A stretch of DNA of 64,000 bases from Monoplex corrugatus (GCA_030674185.1 CM060312.1:28696835-28760834); one strand, 5' to 3'; counted from the stretch's first letter, positions 10,786-22,766 are shown. Program-made: numbers and translations. The notes: generated by a model from the letters alone, not told the origin.

Positions 10786-13510
10786 GGTTTACAAAAAAAA
10801 TCTTCAGTATTGTTCTTTTTGTGTTTGCTTCTCTCAAGATTGTCTCGTTTCTTTTCTTTGCTGTCCATGAAGTCTTTAACGTTCTTCTTTGAAACCACAT
10901 TTCCGCAGCCTCGATCTTGTTTTGACTTTGCTGTTGATTGTCTAGGCCTAGCATCCATATCACAGTATTGGTTCTATATAACACTGAAAATCTCTCCTCC
11001 TCATGTCCATTGATAAGCATTTCTTGGTAAGAACGCTTTTCATTTTCTGGAATGCTGTTTTAGCTTGGTCAGTTCTGCTGGATATTTCAATGTACATCTG
11101 CCGTCTGGTGAGATGACTTCCAAGATATTTGAACTCATCGACTTGTCTTAATTAATATTATGCCATTAGCTTTTTTTAAACATATTTTTTACTCAAATCT
11201 TGATTTCAGTCTTTTTTACTATTTAGCTTCAGCCTTTTATTTCTGTTATTTCTATTATGTTCACAATATTTTGTAGTTTTTTTCTGCAACTAGAACGGTG
11301 TCATCTGTATAATGATAGTATTGTTTATTATTTTTCTTCCAATTCTTACCCCCGGGCATTCCTCTAGGTTTCTCAAAATGAGAACAAATCTGATGACAGA
11401 ACACATCCTTGTCTTACCCCTCTTTTGTTATTTTGTAAAGAACTTGTATCATTTTCTACTCTCATTGCTGCTGGTTGTTCCCAATATATATTCCCTATCA
11501 TTCTTAGATCTTTTCCATCACTATTGAGCTTTTCCAGTGGGTTGATCAATTCTTTGTGTCTTAGCCGATCTAAGGTCTTGGTATACATGTAATCAAAAAA
11601 ACACAATTGCAGATCCTTATTCAACTCAACTGATCTTTCAGTGAGAGTTCTTAGGATGTACATGGCATCAAATCAACAGTTCCTTCTTTTCAACAAATCC
11701 ACGTTGAGGTCTGCTATTTCTGGTTTGATTCTGTTCCTTGTCTTCTTTGTGATTATTCTTAATAGAATTTTTGTCAAATGACTCACAAGGCTGATGGTAT
11801 GATGGAATTCGCTTTCTATAGCCCCTGCTTTCTTTGGATGTGCAATAAAAATTGTCTTTGACACACCTTTACAGATTTTTCCGGTGTCATGAATTTTATT
11901 TAGGAGGAATGTTACTTTTTCAAGACCAAATTTATCTAGGGCCTCAAATCATTCCTATAGTAATATCGTCTGGTCTCGAGACTTTTCTACGTTTCATCTT
12001 TTTCATCACTGCTCTGATTTCGTCTTTCATTATTGGTGTCAACATTTTTTTCTGTTGGTTCCTCCTTTGTTATCGTCAAAACGTCTTAGTGTACTCTCTC
12101 CATCTGTCTGATATTTTGTCTTTTTCCATAATTATCGCACCATCTTTTGATTTTAAGCGACCGGTTGATGTGTATGTCTTTTTCCTGTGAGCAATCCTTC
12201 AATATTTCTGAACATAAACTTAGGGACTGTTTTGTGTCGGGCTTTTATTTCTTTGCACTATGTTGCCAACCAAGCTTCCTTAGGTTCATTGCACTTATTC
12301 CTGATTTCCTTATCTATCTTTTTGTGTTCTTCTTTTCCCTTTACCTACGTACATCCAGTTCTTTGCTATTCTTTCTACTCTAGGGATTTCTTCACTAGCT
12401 TCATTAATTTTTTCAAAATTTTCCATTGTTCCTCAGTGAATCCGGCATCTTCAAGAGCACTGAATTTGTTGCTGAAGTTTGCACGAGTTGGTTCATTTGT
12501 CTTTAAGAGTCCAAGATTCAGTTTGATGTCATTTTTCTTTTTCTTTGTTTTTCATCTCTTTAGATTCGGCCAAAATTTTCCCTACACAGGATTATGGTCA
12601 CTGTTGCTGCCCGCATCTGACAATTTTTTTGCAATCAGTAGATAACTTCTAAATCTTTTATTTATCAGGATGTAGGCTAATGTTTTATTTCTTGTGCTAT
12701 CTTCTGGATTCATCCATGTCCATTGTCTTCCATTAGGTTGCTCAAACCAAGTGATTCCTATTATGAATTCACTAACTTCTCCCGTTTCATTTTGCGTGCG
12801 AAAGACAAAAATCCAACTGTCATCTACTTTTTCCTTTCCCATTTTAGATTTTAAGTCTCCCATTACAATTGTAACGTCCTGCGGTTTACATTGAGCCTTG
12901 GCTGTCTCTATTCTACATAGAAGTTGTCAATTTCTTCCTCAGTACTTGTGCATATGCTTGGACAATGTTGATATATGGCTTGCCCTCCAACCCAACTAGT
13001 AAAGCACAGTCTGATTTGGCCCAGTACCCTCTGACAGACTGTCATCGCCCACTGTGATGCTTACCCCTCTTCCATGTGTGCCTTATCCAGAATATACAAT
13101 TTTATGCTTGCCTGATATCATGCTTGCTCACTTCTATCTCGCCTTTCCTATTCCTAAAATATTGATGTTCTGTCTCTCCATTTCTGCCTTGACCTTTTCT
13201 AGTTTTCCCTTCTGGAGCGTTGTTCTAACATTCCACGTAATTTCACATCAGTAGCTCGATTTCGGTCTGGTGTCAACTGCTTATCACAGCTTTCCATACT
13301 GGGTGAAGGTGCTCCAGCGGAGTCCCTATTTATGTTGTTCACTTTATTTTCTTGTGTTTCGGTGTACGATTTTTGTAGGGAAGATAGGATGGTGGTTTCC
13401 CGTTGCCTTCATTGGATTTTCTGTTTTGGGTCCTTAGCCTTGGTCTCTCCCGACAAAATCACAAGGCAGTGGTGATTTTCTGACAGGGTTTACTCCCTTA
13501 GCCTTCGTCT
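10786..13510 (-). mobile_element. decayed RTE-like non-LTR retrotransposon (endonuclease to C terminus)
   Basis: The order on the minus strand is that of a non-LTR polyprotein. About 12863-12582 is apurinic-endonuclease-like (GDLKSKMGKEKVDD, then WFEQPNGRQWTW and SDHNPV). About 11864-11673 is an upstream RT segment (IFIAHPKKAGAIE). About 11663-11373 contains RT motifs (FFDYMYTKTLDRLRHKEL, then GVRQGCVLS). About 11020-10786 is the C-terminal EAAEMWFQRR block. At least four frameshifts or stops separate these, so it is inactive. It belongs to the same family as the 7384-7925 fragment. The catalytic Tyr-Xaa-Asp-Asp motif is not seen in an open frame. Confidence 0.85.
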
Positions 13511-13512
13511 GT

Positions 13513-13622
13513 TCAACCAAATACGGATCAGAAAAGCACAAACATAGAATTAGAATGCATATTTAATATATTAAAACCAAGACTAGTGCAAATTTTCCAC
13601 CAACTGGCCTTTGTCAGGTGTA
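13513..13622 (-). repeat. dispersed repeat with hammerhead-like core, copy 1
   Basis: On the minus strand it contains CTGACAAAGGCCAGTTGG followed by a TGGAAAATTTGC stretch. The same block occurs at about 38293-38400 and 62567-62660. Arrangement CTGA-(N)AA, a GGCC/GGCC hairpin, GAAA resembles a type-I hammerhead ribozyme core of Penelope-like elements, but position 8 is A instead of the invariant G. Confidence 0.45.
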
Positions 13623-13624
13623 TA

Positions 13625-14109
13625 CAGTGGAAACCTGATATAACAGGGATGATGGGACCAAATCAAAATCCCTGTTATATCAGATATCAAGGGAAATAAG
13701 GACTGATCAACTAACTCTTGATAAACAGTAGATCTAGGCCTAAATCTGGTCTGGTGTAAGTGTGCAGTAAGCTTACAAACTGAATGATGGCGCAGTCAGT
13801 CACTGACTCAGTGGCCTCAGGCCTACACGCTTGCGCGCGCATTCTTTCAGTGTACAGTACACAGTATACCAAGGCTAGCCTAGATCTAGATCTAGGCCTA
13901 CTGCGTGGCGTGCTGAGTCTAGGCCTAGGCCTTTCTGCTGCAGAGCCCGTCTCGGCATCCCTGCTATAACCGATCGAGCCCTCTTGTTTCCCTGTTATTG
14001 CCGATAAGTTTTAATAGAGACAAAGAGGAAGAAAAAATGGGGATTGAAAAAAGCCCCGTTATATCCGGATTCCTGTTATAACCGGTCCTGTTATAAATGG
14101 TTTCCACTG
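13625..14109. mobile_element. Tigger/pogo-like MITE
   Basis: 485-bp non-autonomous DNA transposon flanked by TA on both sides. The two ends are inverted copies starting CAGTGGAAACC, and both are followed by short repeated TATAACAGG-type motifs. A CAGTG start, TA duplication and GTTATAAC subterminal repeats are typical of Tc1/mariner-superfamily pogo/Tigger MITEs. The open frames inside have no transposase motif. Confidence 0.75.
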
Positions 14110-14424
14110 TACTAAACACACAACACAGCATAACAAACGGTAGATAACTTTGCAACTGTGGCATCTGACAGGAGAAAATGACAACTTTGCAATCATGGCA
14201 TCCTGCAGGATAAAGTGCCACTCATCTGCCATTTTCTCCAGCAGTTCCAGGTTCATATTGCCAGCTACTAAAGCCATACCAGGGCTAACACCACGTTAAA
14301 AACCAAGCTCACCGTTATAAAGTGTAAAATGCATGTAAAAATCGTTCTCATACATAAAATCGTATCAAATTAAATATCCATGAATCTTTTGTAAAAACTT
14401 GAAAATTGCTCCTGAACACCTCTG

Positions 14425-14660
14425 AAAAGGTTCTTTAGGAGTCTGCCGTGTAGTGCTTGTGTCTCACTTTATTGAACGAGTGTCTGATGCTCAGCAGCTC
14501 GTCACATGGTACCTCCATTTTTTTAAAAGGCAGGAATGAGTGGAGGATGTGACCTACATACACCGTCTCTTTCCTACTATTCACAGGAGCACATAGGAGA
14601 ATCTCTTTAGGTTGGTGCGGATTTGAAAAAGTTTATGTCTGCTTGTTCCAATCCTGTTAT
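14425..14660 (-). mobile_element. non-LTR retrotransposon 3' remnant, second copy
   Basis: Diverged copy of 1985-2290, matched through the CTCGTCACA, GGAGAATCT and GTTCCAATCCT blocks in the same order. Confidence 0.55.
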
Positions 14661-16786
14661 TTCTCCTGCTAAATGCCATGATTGCGAAGTTATCTACTAT
14701 TCTTTGTGCTAAGTGTTACTAGTTTATTTTTTGTTTTTTGGAAAAACCAGTTGACGGAAAATTTGCACCCATCTTGTTTTGTTATATCAAATACACGTTC
14801 TATTTTCAAGTTTTTCTTGTTTCGATAAAATCTGTCCATTTTCAGCTGTTTACTGACAAATGTGTACCCCATATACACACACCCAATGTGTGAACTGCAC
14901 TATCTTTCTGATGTCCATTGCCACCATTATGAAAAATTTTTTTTTTTTAAATGGATTGACCATTTCTGCTTACAAGCATAATTTAATTTACTCTCGTACA
15001 GCCTTTCTCACATTTTATGAATTTCAAAACAAAATTCCAACTGGAAATTTTTTATTGAACACATCATAAAAATGACAGGGAAAAAAAGAGACACTAAAAT
15101 GATCATGGACAATGATAAATATACACATGTAGACTATGTTGCTGAGAGATTAACTTTACCATGAACACAAAAAAAATCCTTTAGCACAACAGATGTTACA
15201 AATGTACTTAATATTCTTGTGACCAGTCAGCAAATACTTTCTAATAATACTCTATGGAGTATTCTACATTTTCCCTAACCGATTATTTCCATAAAATGAA
15301 ACGTTTGGTACGTTAATAAACTGAGGATACTGTAATGCAGTTTACTTTCAGCTGAAAGCATTTTAAGTTCTCAATGCTAATCAGTCTTATGTATCTTTTT
15401 AACAGGCTGGTTGCTTCTTTTGATAGAGCTGTGGACTCAAACTTTGATCAATACCTCTAGTTTTATGTAGACTCAAAAACTTTATCAATATACCGAGTTC
15501 CATCCCAGCCCACATTATAAAAAAAAACATCACTGGTCCCTTCCTCCTCCACCCATCATTTCAGGATCTTGCCAGCACTTAAGGTTTCCCACAAGATCAG
15601 TCTGCCAGATAAAAGTTGGCAAATTTGGGCGAGTGCAAAGAATCCCTCTTAACAAACTCCAAAATCCAGTCTATGCAGAAATTGTGACACTGGCTACTTG
15701 GCAAACTTATGGCCTATGTCAGGCTCAGCACTGGTTCCCATGTTTACCAGATGAATTAAAACGACACCTTACCCAGAACAATCCCAAGATAAGTTAAAGA
15801 TTGTTGTTTAGCAAGTAATAGCAAGTTTTATATGGCAACACTTTCTCTTAAGCCCATTTTATTTTCCATTGCCAAGTTGCAGCTTCTGGCGTTTTATCAA
15901 CTTTCCTGTTAAAAAATGATAAAAATTTGTCAATTATTTGAACTGAAGCAAGTTGAATGGATCAGAAATGGTATAAGCCTGCATGCTCACGATGCAATGA
16001 CAGCTAAGCATGTGATGGAGCTAGTTGACACTCTTCCTATCCATGTCAACATTACAACAGTTTCAGTTTTATCAAGAAAGCGTCTCAGTAGTCAGGATAA
16101 ATTCCATGTGCACCAATACTGCAAATACCATGTGACAAAAGGTCCAAAACAATCATGGCATAAGCCTGGACAGAAACCCTAGGTGCTGTTAGTCTTGAGT
16201 TTTATAATGTGGATTCGATACACTATTAACTATGCTTACATCAACCTATTTTAGGCAGTATACCAGTGACTAAATATCCTGAGAATATGTGACAAGTCAG
16301 ACCTGCACTTTCATGTGTAACTTTTGATTTGACAAGAGTTTAAAAACCGTTAGGCCTGTTCACAATCTGAATTAAATAGTAGGCCTACCTTGTCTTGATA
16401 AACAATGGCTTAAAAAAAAGAAAAACAATTGGGAAGCTAAATGGGAGAGAGATGTCCGATTTTAGACATGTAACATTATGTAATAAGTCCAAAGAAAAAC
16501 AAATTGCATAAGTTACATACAACACAATCTAAGCATCCTTCTCGCATCCTTTGTTCCCTGACAAATATAAAGTCTGATGGGACATGAAAAAATGAGCCAA
16601 TGTGGTGAAAGAGGTCCAGATGAAATGGTCGCTGTCATGAAGGCCCAAGTCAACTTGGATGGTGCGATGTATGAAATATCCTCTGTCCTCTTGCTTGTTC
16701 GTCACACATTTTGAGTTGGCCAATGGATTGCTGAAGGAGTTAGTTTTATTTATTCACTACACGAATGTCTCAAGTCCCTACTACAT
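14661..16786 (-). other. hmgb: 3' flank, probably including the HMGB 3' UTR
   Basis: No coding feature is convincing. An 88-codon open frame at 15916-16182 has no recognised motif. A minus-strand AATAAA lies just right of 15050 and others lie right after the HMGB stop, so the 3' UTR end cannot be fixed. A SINE-like copy occupies 15404-15670. Confidence 0.35.
15404..15670 (+). repeat. SINE-like repeat, GATAGAGC family, copy 1
   Basis: Starts AACAGGCTGGTTGCTTCTTT then TGATAGAGC. Colinear with 62025-62312: CAGGCTGGTT, TTTTGATAGAGC, CTTGCCA, AATTTG, AACAAACTCCAAA. A third, minus-strand fragment is at 38370-38490. Confidence 0.6.
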
Positions 16787-16914
16787 TTACTCATCATCAT
16801 CGTCATCCTCATCACCCCCCTCCTCGTCGTCATCTTCCTCCTCTTCATCGTCGTCATCTGCTCCATTGTCTTGCTGCTGCTGCTGCTGCACTGCTGCCGC
16901 TCCTGCTTTTCCTT
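16787..16914 (-). CDS. hmgb: HMGB exon 5: Gln run, acidic tail and stop
   Basis: Reading minus from an AG acceptor (16916-16915), the acidic frame gives GKAGAAAV, six Gln, DNGA, then a run of 23 residues of Asp/Glu with two Gly, ending TAA at 16789-16787. An acidic C-terminal tail is the hallmark of HMGB. Joined to exon 4 at face value, the frame would instead be a Met/Thr/Arg-rich one, so I chose the acidic frame by family knowledge. Confidence 0.8.
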
Positions 16915-19900
16915 CTGTAAACACATATCAGGTTAAATCATGAAAATGTGTAAAAATCACAACAAATGAAATCTGTCATAACTGGCATCTAGAGACCAGA
17001 AAGTGTGGGGGGGGGGGGGGGGGGATTTTTAAACATACACACCAATACAGAATCCACTGTTTAGAACCACTATTTGGCACATTCATCCACCTGGGAGAAC
17101 AGTTTAAACAAATAAAGGCTGCCCTATAAACTAGAGAATGTGGGCTTGCCAGGTGGCAAGAAACTTGCAGTTTTCCTGTGGCAAGTATTATAGCAGTGAT
17201 GCACATCTTTTCTTCTTTGCTGCTTTATCTTCCGTAGCCCTGGACAGGGTCAGGTACTCGCAGCCAAGTGGACTGGATGCTGTATGCTCAGAATCTGGGT
17301 TAAACACGTTTAGTCAGACTTGAAAACAAGGCTCTGCCATAAACATCAACCACCTATACGTAGGGTAGGCAGCTGTTAATGACAAAATAAATTTGAATTG
17401 ATATTACCTCTCCAACTCGCGGCCAATATAGATCCAAGTTCATATTGCTTATAGCCCAGCCGACTACTAGAGCCACATCAGGACTAAAACCACATCAAAA
17501 AGCAACCAGGTTAAGATAAAAGACATTTAAAAACCATGCTCACTGTTAACCTTACCAGTCTAAAATGCAATTAAAACATGCTCAGACATAAAATCATATC
17601 AGGTGAAATCTATCTGTAATTTCTTAGGACAACGCAACTGCCAACAACATAACAAACTTAGCTTCTGAGACGCACTGTGTTAGTTCATCAGCAATTTACT
17701 GGTAGAAGATAAATAGGTTTATCACTTCTTAAACTTGTGGGTACTCAAATTTCAGCTATCACTTAGACCACTGATTTTTTTGTTAAATCTTTAATAAAAT
17801 GTTAACATGACCTAGGGTACATATTCATATCTTGCTAACAAAAGTCTGTGCCATGTTTATATTCATATCTCCCAAAGGTCTGTGCACTTTTACACCTGTT
17901 TGCTACTTGTCTTTACTATGTGATGTAGAAAACTGACAAGCATGACCATAACCACTCATGTCAAAGCCATGAAATTCACCAGTCTATATGGGCAAATGTA
18001 AGCCCAATATGTAACTGGGAGATTGTGGGTTCAAACCCCGATCAGTCCAAATCATAATTGTGGGGTTTTTTTTTGGTCCTGACCTGCTTCTATCCAGAAC
18101 TAACCATACTACAGACTGGGACCACAGTCAAGTCTCATTTACTTACTGATGCATCAATAAGGACGCTGCCAAAACATTTTGATTAACACCACACATATCT
18201 TATCTCTCAGACCTCAATAACGCTAGAATACACAATGAAAGAAACCGCAGAACACAGCTCTTTCACGCAGTTTCAATCTGAAACCTATCTCTCTAGCATC
18301 ATCTCTTTTATCATCCCTATTCTCATCGCCACAGCACTGTCAAAAATAGCCCCAGATTTTGTGGCCCTTCATGCCCTCTCTCTTAGTGACTTCAGTTTTG
18401 GTGGATTTGGAAAAGTGTTGGGGAGCTGAAAGGGGCAATTTGGGGGGCTTGTAACACAGATGTGGCACCAAATAAACAACAATCACAACAGTTCATAATT
18501 AAAACGTTTGTTTTGAAAGATTACTACTACTAATCATTCATGAAAATTAAAACAAATCAGTGAAACCTGTTGACCAACAGTGGTCTACATAAGACGCACT
18601 ATAGGCAAGAGAGGGAGTACAGACACCAGAGGACACACAGGGGGAATAGTTAACAAAAGAAAGGATGGGATATACAAGTTGGTGTATAGTGAAATACATT
18701 ACCTTTCTGTACTCGATCATTTCCTGTTCATATTTCTTGCCGGCCTCAACACTGCGTTTCTCGTATGGCTTCTTTTGTTCAGCACTCATGTTACGCCACT
18801 CCTCTCCAGCTGGAAATTGAAAAGAAAATATAAATGACACACAGGTCCTCTATTAGTGTGAATGTTCACTGTTTAGTAAAAAGAAGCAAGACTTACTGCA
18901 ACTACCAATCTGTAGAATGCAACAAGTACGAATGTGAAACTTCAGCAAGTGTGAGTGAGAGAAAATAAGAATACAAGAGTATATAAAAAAAAAAAAGCTG
19001 ACGGCTTTACAAGGCCAGAGCAAAGATCATTCACACATTAACCCATATACCCTCATGTCACCCAACATGAACCATACTATGAAATTCCATGTCAAGGAAA
19101 GTAATTCTCGCAATTTTCGATAGTTACTAACTAAAGAAATCAATTAAAAGTATAATTACCTTTTTTTGTTTCAAGGAATCATTTTTTTGGCATTGTGCAT
19201 ACAATGAAGTACTCATAGAAAGAGTTTTTTTCCAGGTTCATTCTGGTTTTACTCGCAGAAAAAATTATGAAGTCGGATTTGATGGTGAATGTTACCAAAA
19301 AGTTACTGGTGCGATAGTTCAAAGTCAAAGATGCAGTCCAGAAATGCTTCTTAATGGCCTGCAAATGACCCAGAGGACCCAGAATAAAGTCTACTGCAGA
19401 AGCCGAGCATGAAATTGTGCAAAGCTTGCACCAATAATAATAAGTAGCTTTTGTATAGCACTATTCTCAGTTCGACTCACTGCGCTGTTACATAAACAAA
19501 TAATCTCACTCACATACTAGTAACATCATTTTTTAATCACACACACACACAAAGAGGGGGAGGGGGGGGGGGTATACTTATGAAAATGCAGATCAACAGG
19601 CAGATCATGCACAACACGAACATTTTCCGAAAATTCCTTTATTGAAACCGAGCCTAAAACATCCTGCCATTTTCGGTTTGGAGGTCAGGCAATCGATCGA
19701 CACTCGACCCACCTTCGCTGTCACTCTCACTATCGTCGAACTCGGTGGCAACAGCTTCCAAGTCGGTATCTAGGTCACTTTCCACATCGCATGGATCAAC
19801 TTTATTAACAAAATCCTCAACCGTAAAACCTTCAAATTCTTCTCCGTCATCATTCAACAGACGCCGCGTGCCATAACTCCTCATCGGTCATGAGACTCAT

Positions 19901-21775
19901 TTTCCAAACTTTGAAAATTCGTAGCACCGTGAAAACTGATCGATTTTGACACTGTAAAGTGCAGAAGACAGGACAGGAAGTCGCCAAAACGAGGCTCTCA
20001 CTCTCGCGGGATTCTCGTTTATGTAAACAATGATGGCCACGTCCATAGTGACCACGTGTACAGCGGGCTCTGAGGGCGCTCCGCGATAACGTTTTTTGGT
20101 GGGCCTCCGCAGTAATATGGGTTAAGTCTAGAAAGACACCTAAATTTAATCAAGACTCTCCCATCACCTACAAGAGGGGAATTTTTTTCCTTAAGATCAT
20201 ATTCAAAAGAACCAAATGTAACTAACCAAGCCTGAGAATTTCTTTGTGGTCAACACCCCTGTTCTTCATCTTGATGCGGAAGTCTCCCAGGAAGATGAAG
20301 TAGGCTGTCATTGGTCTTTTTGGTTTGTTGGGATCAACTGTCTTTCCCTTGTACAAGGCCATCTGAAACAGTTCATGGGAAACATAAAATATCTTTTCTA
20401 AAATACAGAACTGACAAAATGTGATATAAAGCAAAAAATCAGACCCCATTCCCCAGGATAAATCTCAGTTTCCAACAGATCCGGAAATAAATCCCTACAC
20501 AGTTCTCTTTTCATTCTTCACTGATCGTAATTTACTGTAAGAACTATGGTGAAATATTGCACAACCCTCAAAAATCATCAGAAAAAACAAGCTTTGCGGC
20601 AGAAAATCTGTCATCGGTATGACACATCTACATTTTGTTTCTATCAAAATTCACTTTTTGTTAATTCATCTTACAGCTATAAAACCTAAGTAGCATGGAG
20701 TGTCAAAATCCCAAATGTTTCAAAATATGAACAGACATTACAACTTTCAGACCCAAAGAAAGCAATTTTCCCTGAAAAAATACATTGTCGAACTGTACAA
20801 CAGGGCTTAAAACAGGAGGAAAAAACCACTGAAACTAGGGAGGTCCGGGGGGCAAATCAGGGGCCATAACTTGCGCGCCGTTGCCATGAACGCTTGCAAG
20901 CCATCACGGATGCCTTGCTCCTTTCGGTTTTCTTTCTTTTTTTTTGGACAAACCGAAATCGCGGAATTCTGCCCAGACGCGGAACGTTTTAAGCCCTGGT
21001 ACAATCCACACAGAACTCTCTTCACTGCAAATCTCCTCTCCCCAAAGAAACAAATTCTTCATCTTTACCACTACCATTTGCACACACACCTCTTTGTCAT
21101 ATCTCTGTTTATCTTTGGCAGCCATTCTTCGAAGGGTTTCTTTTTGGTATCACCCATCTCTCTCCATTTGGCGGAGCATTCCTTGGTGAACTCTGCAATC
21201 TGCAAAACATCCATGCACACAAAAAAGTTTGTTAGAATCAATTAGATGAAACGACCAAATAAAACTGATTACAGTCTACAATGTTAAGTCAAAATTCTAC
21301 GAAATGAAGAGATGATGTTCAGCTCCTGAAGCAAGTCATTTTGATGAAGACAGTTCACCACTACAGAAAAGAAAACGAAGGACTCGAGAACTGAAACTAG
21401 TCCAAACTTCCACACCTTTGCTTCAAAGCCTACTGTAGATTTAAGCTAAAAAAAAAATTTTTAAATTCAAAAAAATCTATGAAAACCAAAACCAGCAATA
21501 CTAAAATATATTCAGTTTGACTGGGTTAGCACAGTGTACGGAGGCACCAAAATGAATGTGTTTAAGAATATCAAATAAATACATATTAGTTTGAAAAGAC
21601 AAATGATTCTGAAGGCATAAGAAGCAATTCAATTCACCTACCTTAGAAATAGATCTGCCAGCCTTGTTGGCTTCCTCACGACAATGTGCGAGGTAGTAGA
21701 AGTAAGCTGATGTTGATCGCTTGGGCTTATTGGCATCCTTTACCTTCTTGCGAGGAGATGCACCCTTAGGACGAC
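16787..21775 (-). CDS. hmgb: HMGB-family high mobility group protein (two HMG boxes, acidic tail), five coding exons
   Basis: Nuclear, non-histone chromatin protein that bends DNA through two HMG boxes. Exon order from the 5' end: 21775-21642, 21199-21090, 20362-20227, 18809-18703, 16914-16787. The product starts with an RPKGASPRKK leader. Box A spans exons 1-2 (RSTSAYFYYL to MAAKDKQRYDKE). The linker KTVDPNKPKRP leads into box B over exons 3-4 (MTAYFIFLGDF to YEQEMIEYRK). A Gln run and an Asp/Glu tail follow. Splice sites are GT-AG and phases agree for exons 1-4. Two oddities: exon 2 is 110 nt where the protein needs 111, so the frame breaks in box A; and exon 4 ends in phase 0 while the acidic frame of the tail exon needs one upstream base. 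Either assembly indels, an unseen micro-exon, or a recent pseudogene could explain this; retained introns argue against a processed pseudogene. The first exon (start Met) was not located. Close in layout to molluscan HMGB1-like proteins. Confidence 0.9.
17960..18150 (+). repeat. tRNA-derived SINE, copy 1
   Basis: Head with a Pol III B-box-like GGGTTCAAACC preceded by ACTGGGAGATTGTG, then TGGTCCTGACCTGCTTCTA. A longer copy is at 51015-51320. Confidence 0.6.
18222..18480 (+). repeat. dispersed repeat, TTTTGGTGGATTTGGA family, copy 1
   Basis: Contains TCAGTTTTGGTGGATTTGG then AAGTGTTGG and GAGCTGAA. Related blocks in the same order and strand are at 51455-51605 and 61430-61690. All lie in introns or flanks. 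Confidence 0.5.
18703..18809 (-). CDS. hmgb: HMGB exon 4: second half of HMG box B
   Basis: 107 nt, GT-AG bounded, phase 1 in and phase 0 out. Encodes (A)GEEWRNMSAEQKKPYEKRS through EQEMIEYRK, the helix 2/3 part of box B with the conserved Trp and the KKPY motif. Confidence 0.95.
19042..20121 (-). mobile_element. piggyBac-like element (non-autonomous), 1080 bp
   Basis: Flanked by TTAA on both sides (19038-19041, 20122-20125), with inverted ends starting CCCATAT. TTAA target and CCC-starting ends are the signature of piggyBac. A minus-strand frame (19884-19654) encodes an acidic N-terminal-like peptide (GEEFEGFTVEDF, then a Ser/Asp/Glu-rich stretch), as piggyBac transposases start, but the catalytic Asp-rich core is absent. 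It sits in the HMGB intron between exons 3 and 4. A LINE-tail-like AATAATAATAAG...TTTTGTATAGCAC at 19434-19475 suggests a nested insertion. Confidence 0.75.
20227..20362 (-). CDS. hmgb: HMGB exon 3: linker and first half of HMG box B
   Basis: 136 nt, phase 0 in and phase 1 out. Encodes MALYKGKTVDPNKPKRPMTA, then YFIFLGDF...HKEILRL. The Pro-Lys-Arg-Pro start of box B and the aromatic pair are clear. Confidence 0.95.
20801..20998. mobile_element. 198-bp hAT-like MITE
   Basis: Inverted termini CAGGGCTTAAAAC and a 6-bp target duplication GTACAA on both sides (20795-20800, 20999-21004). CAGGG ends are usual for hAT elements, although most have 8-bp duplications. It lies in the HMGB intron, about 90 bp from the exon 2 donor. 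Confidence 0.75.
21090..21199 (-). CDS. hmgb: HMGB exon 2: second half of HMG box A, one base short
   Basis: Clean acceptor (TTTTGCAG) and GTGTGT donor. It reads IAEFTKECSAKWREMGDTKK then KPFEE in one frame and MAAKDKQRYDKE in the next. Both halves are conserved in HMGB, and the exon is 110 nt instead of a multiple of three. The missing base lies close to 21125, beside an A-rich GAAGAA. Confidence 0.93.
21642..21775 (-). CDS. hmgb: HMGB exon 1 of those seen: basic leader and first half of box A
   Basis: 134 nt, GT-AG bounded (acceptor TTTTGTCAG, donor GTAGGT). Encodes RPKGASPRKKVKDANKPKRS and TSAYFYYLAHCREEANKAGR followed by SISK. The codon split at its 5' end requires an upstream exon carrying the start Met. 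Confidence 0.95.
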
Positions 21776-22766
21776 CTGACAAAACCATATACAAAATATT
21801 CATTAATGAAAAAAAAACAACATAAATCTATCAACTACCTAAAGCATTTCATACCCCCATTTATAAGCAGGGTTTACCTGGGACATGCACAGAACTTAGA
21901 AGACCCATTGAAGCCTGTGTAAGAATAAGAAGTCTGGTGTCTGGAACATAGGGAGTGAAGATTATCAATGCCAACAAATCAGCTAGCTTCATGCTTTGTC
22001 TCGCAAGTGTGATAAGCTATTTGGCCGACTAATTGCTAAGCAGAGTGCAAACTTAACTATATTCGACCAGTGCTGTGCATGGAACACATATAAGATGACA
22101 GGAAAGAGGAACCAACCACCTAAAAGCAAACAGGACAGCTCCTGTGGTTTCAATCCCGGAGGGTCCTTAATTCGGGCATCCACTGTACCCCACTTCGAGG
22201 TTAAAGATTATCAAGTTCAAACTACAACACAAAAGTGAGCCCGACACCTAAAACAACTTTCTCAAGTACTATTCATTTGTCATTCAAAATTTGCTATCAG
22301 CCAAGTGCATTAAAAGTGGTCAAGTCTGGAAAACTGAGTACTCCCCTCATCAGCACTTCCGATAACTCAAAAAAAGTGTTCCTGAGGCTTTGAAGATTAA
22401 AAGGACGCACTGCAATTTCATCAAGCGGGTCCATGGGTGCATTTCAGACATTTGAATATAATGGATAACACGGAGAAAAAAATTCTGCAAGCCATGTGTC
22501 AGCATATTCTTCTTCGGTGTCACAAAGACTTCTTCCCTGAATTTGTGACCTTGGCAGCACTGTCGTTAACCACTTCAGTCATTTCCGCCCTTTGTGTGAG
22601 GTGATTTTCTTCCCAAAACATCATTCAGTCATCTGAGTGGAGAACAAAGTGTTTATTAAACATGCTATAAGAGAGCATTATGTTGAAGAGCAGCTGATAA
22701 CAGGTACATGTTAACTTCTTGGCCCAGAAAACTCACCAAGTATAACATATGCTTGCTTCTGTACAT

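Noticed and set aside
17205..17239. Possible HMGB micro-exon encoding a Lys/Ala-rich peptide (ATEDKAAKKKR)
   Set aside because: The composition fits a HMGB linker, but with the AG and GT available neither end phase works and the join to the tail exon creates a stop.
18030..18060. tRNA gene from a GGGTTCAAACCCC B box
   Set aside because: No cloverleaf can be built; it is the head of a SINE with a copy at 51015-51320.
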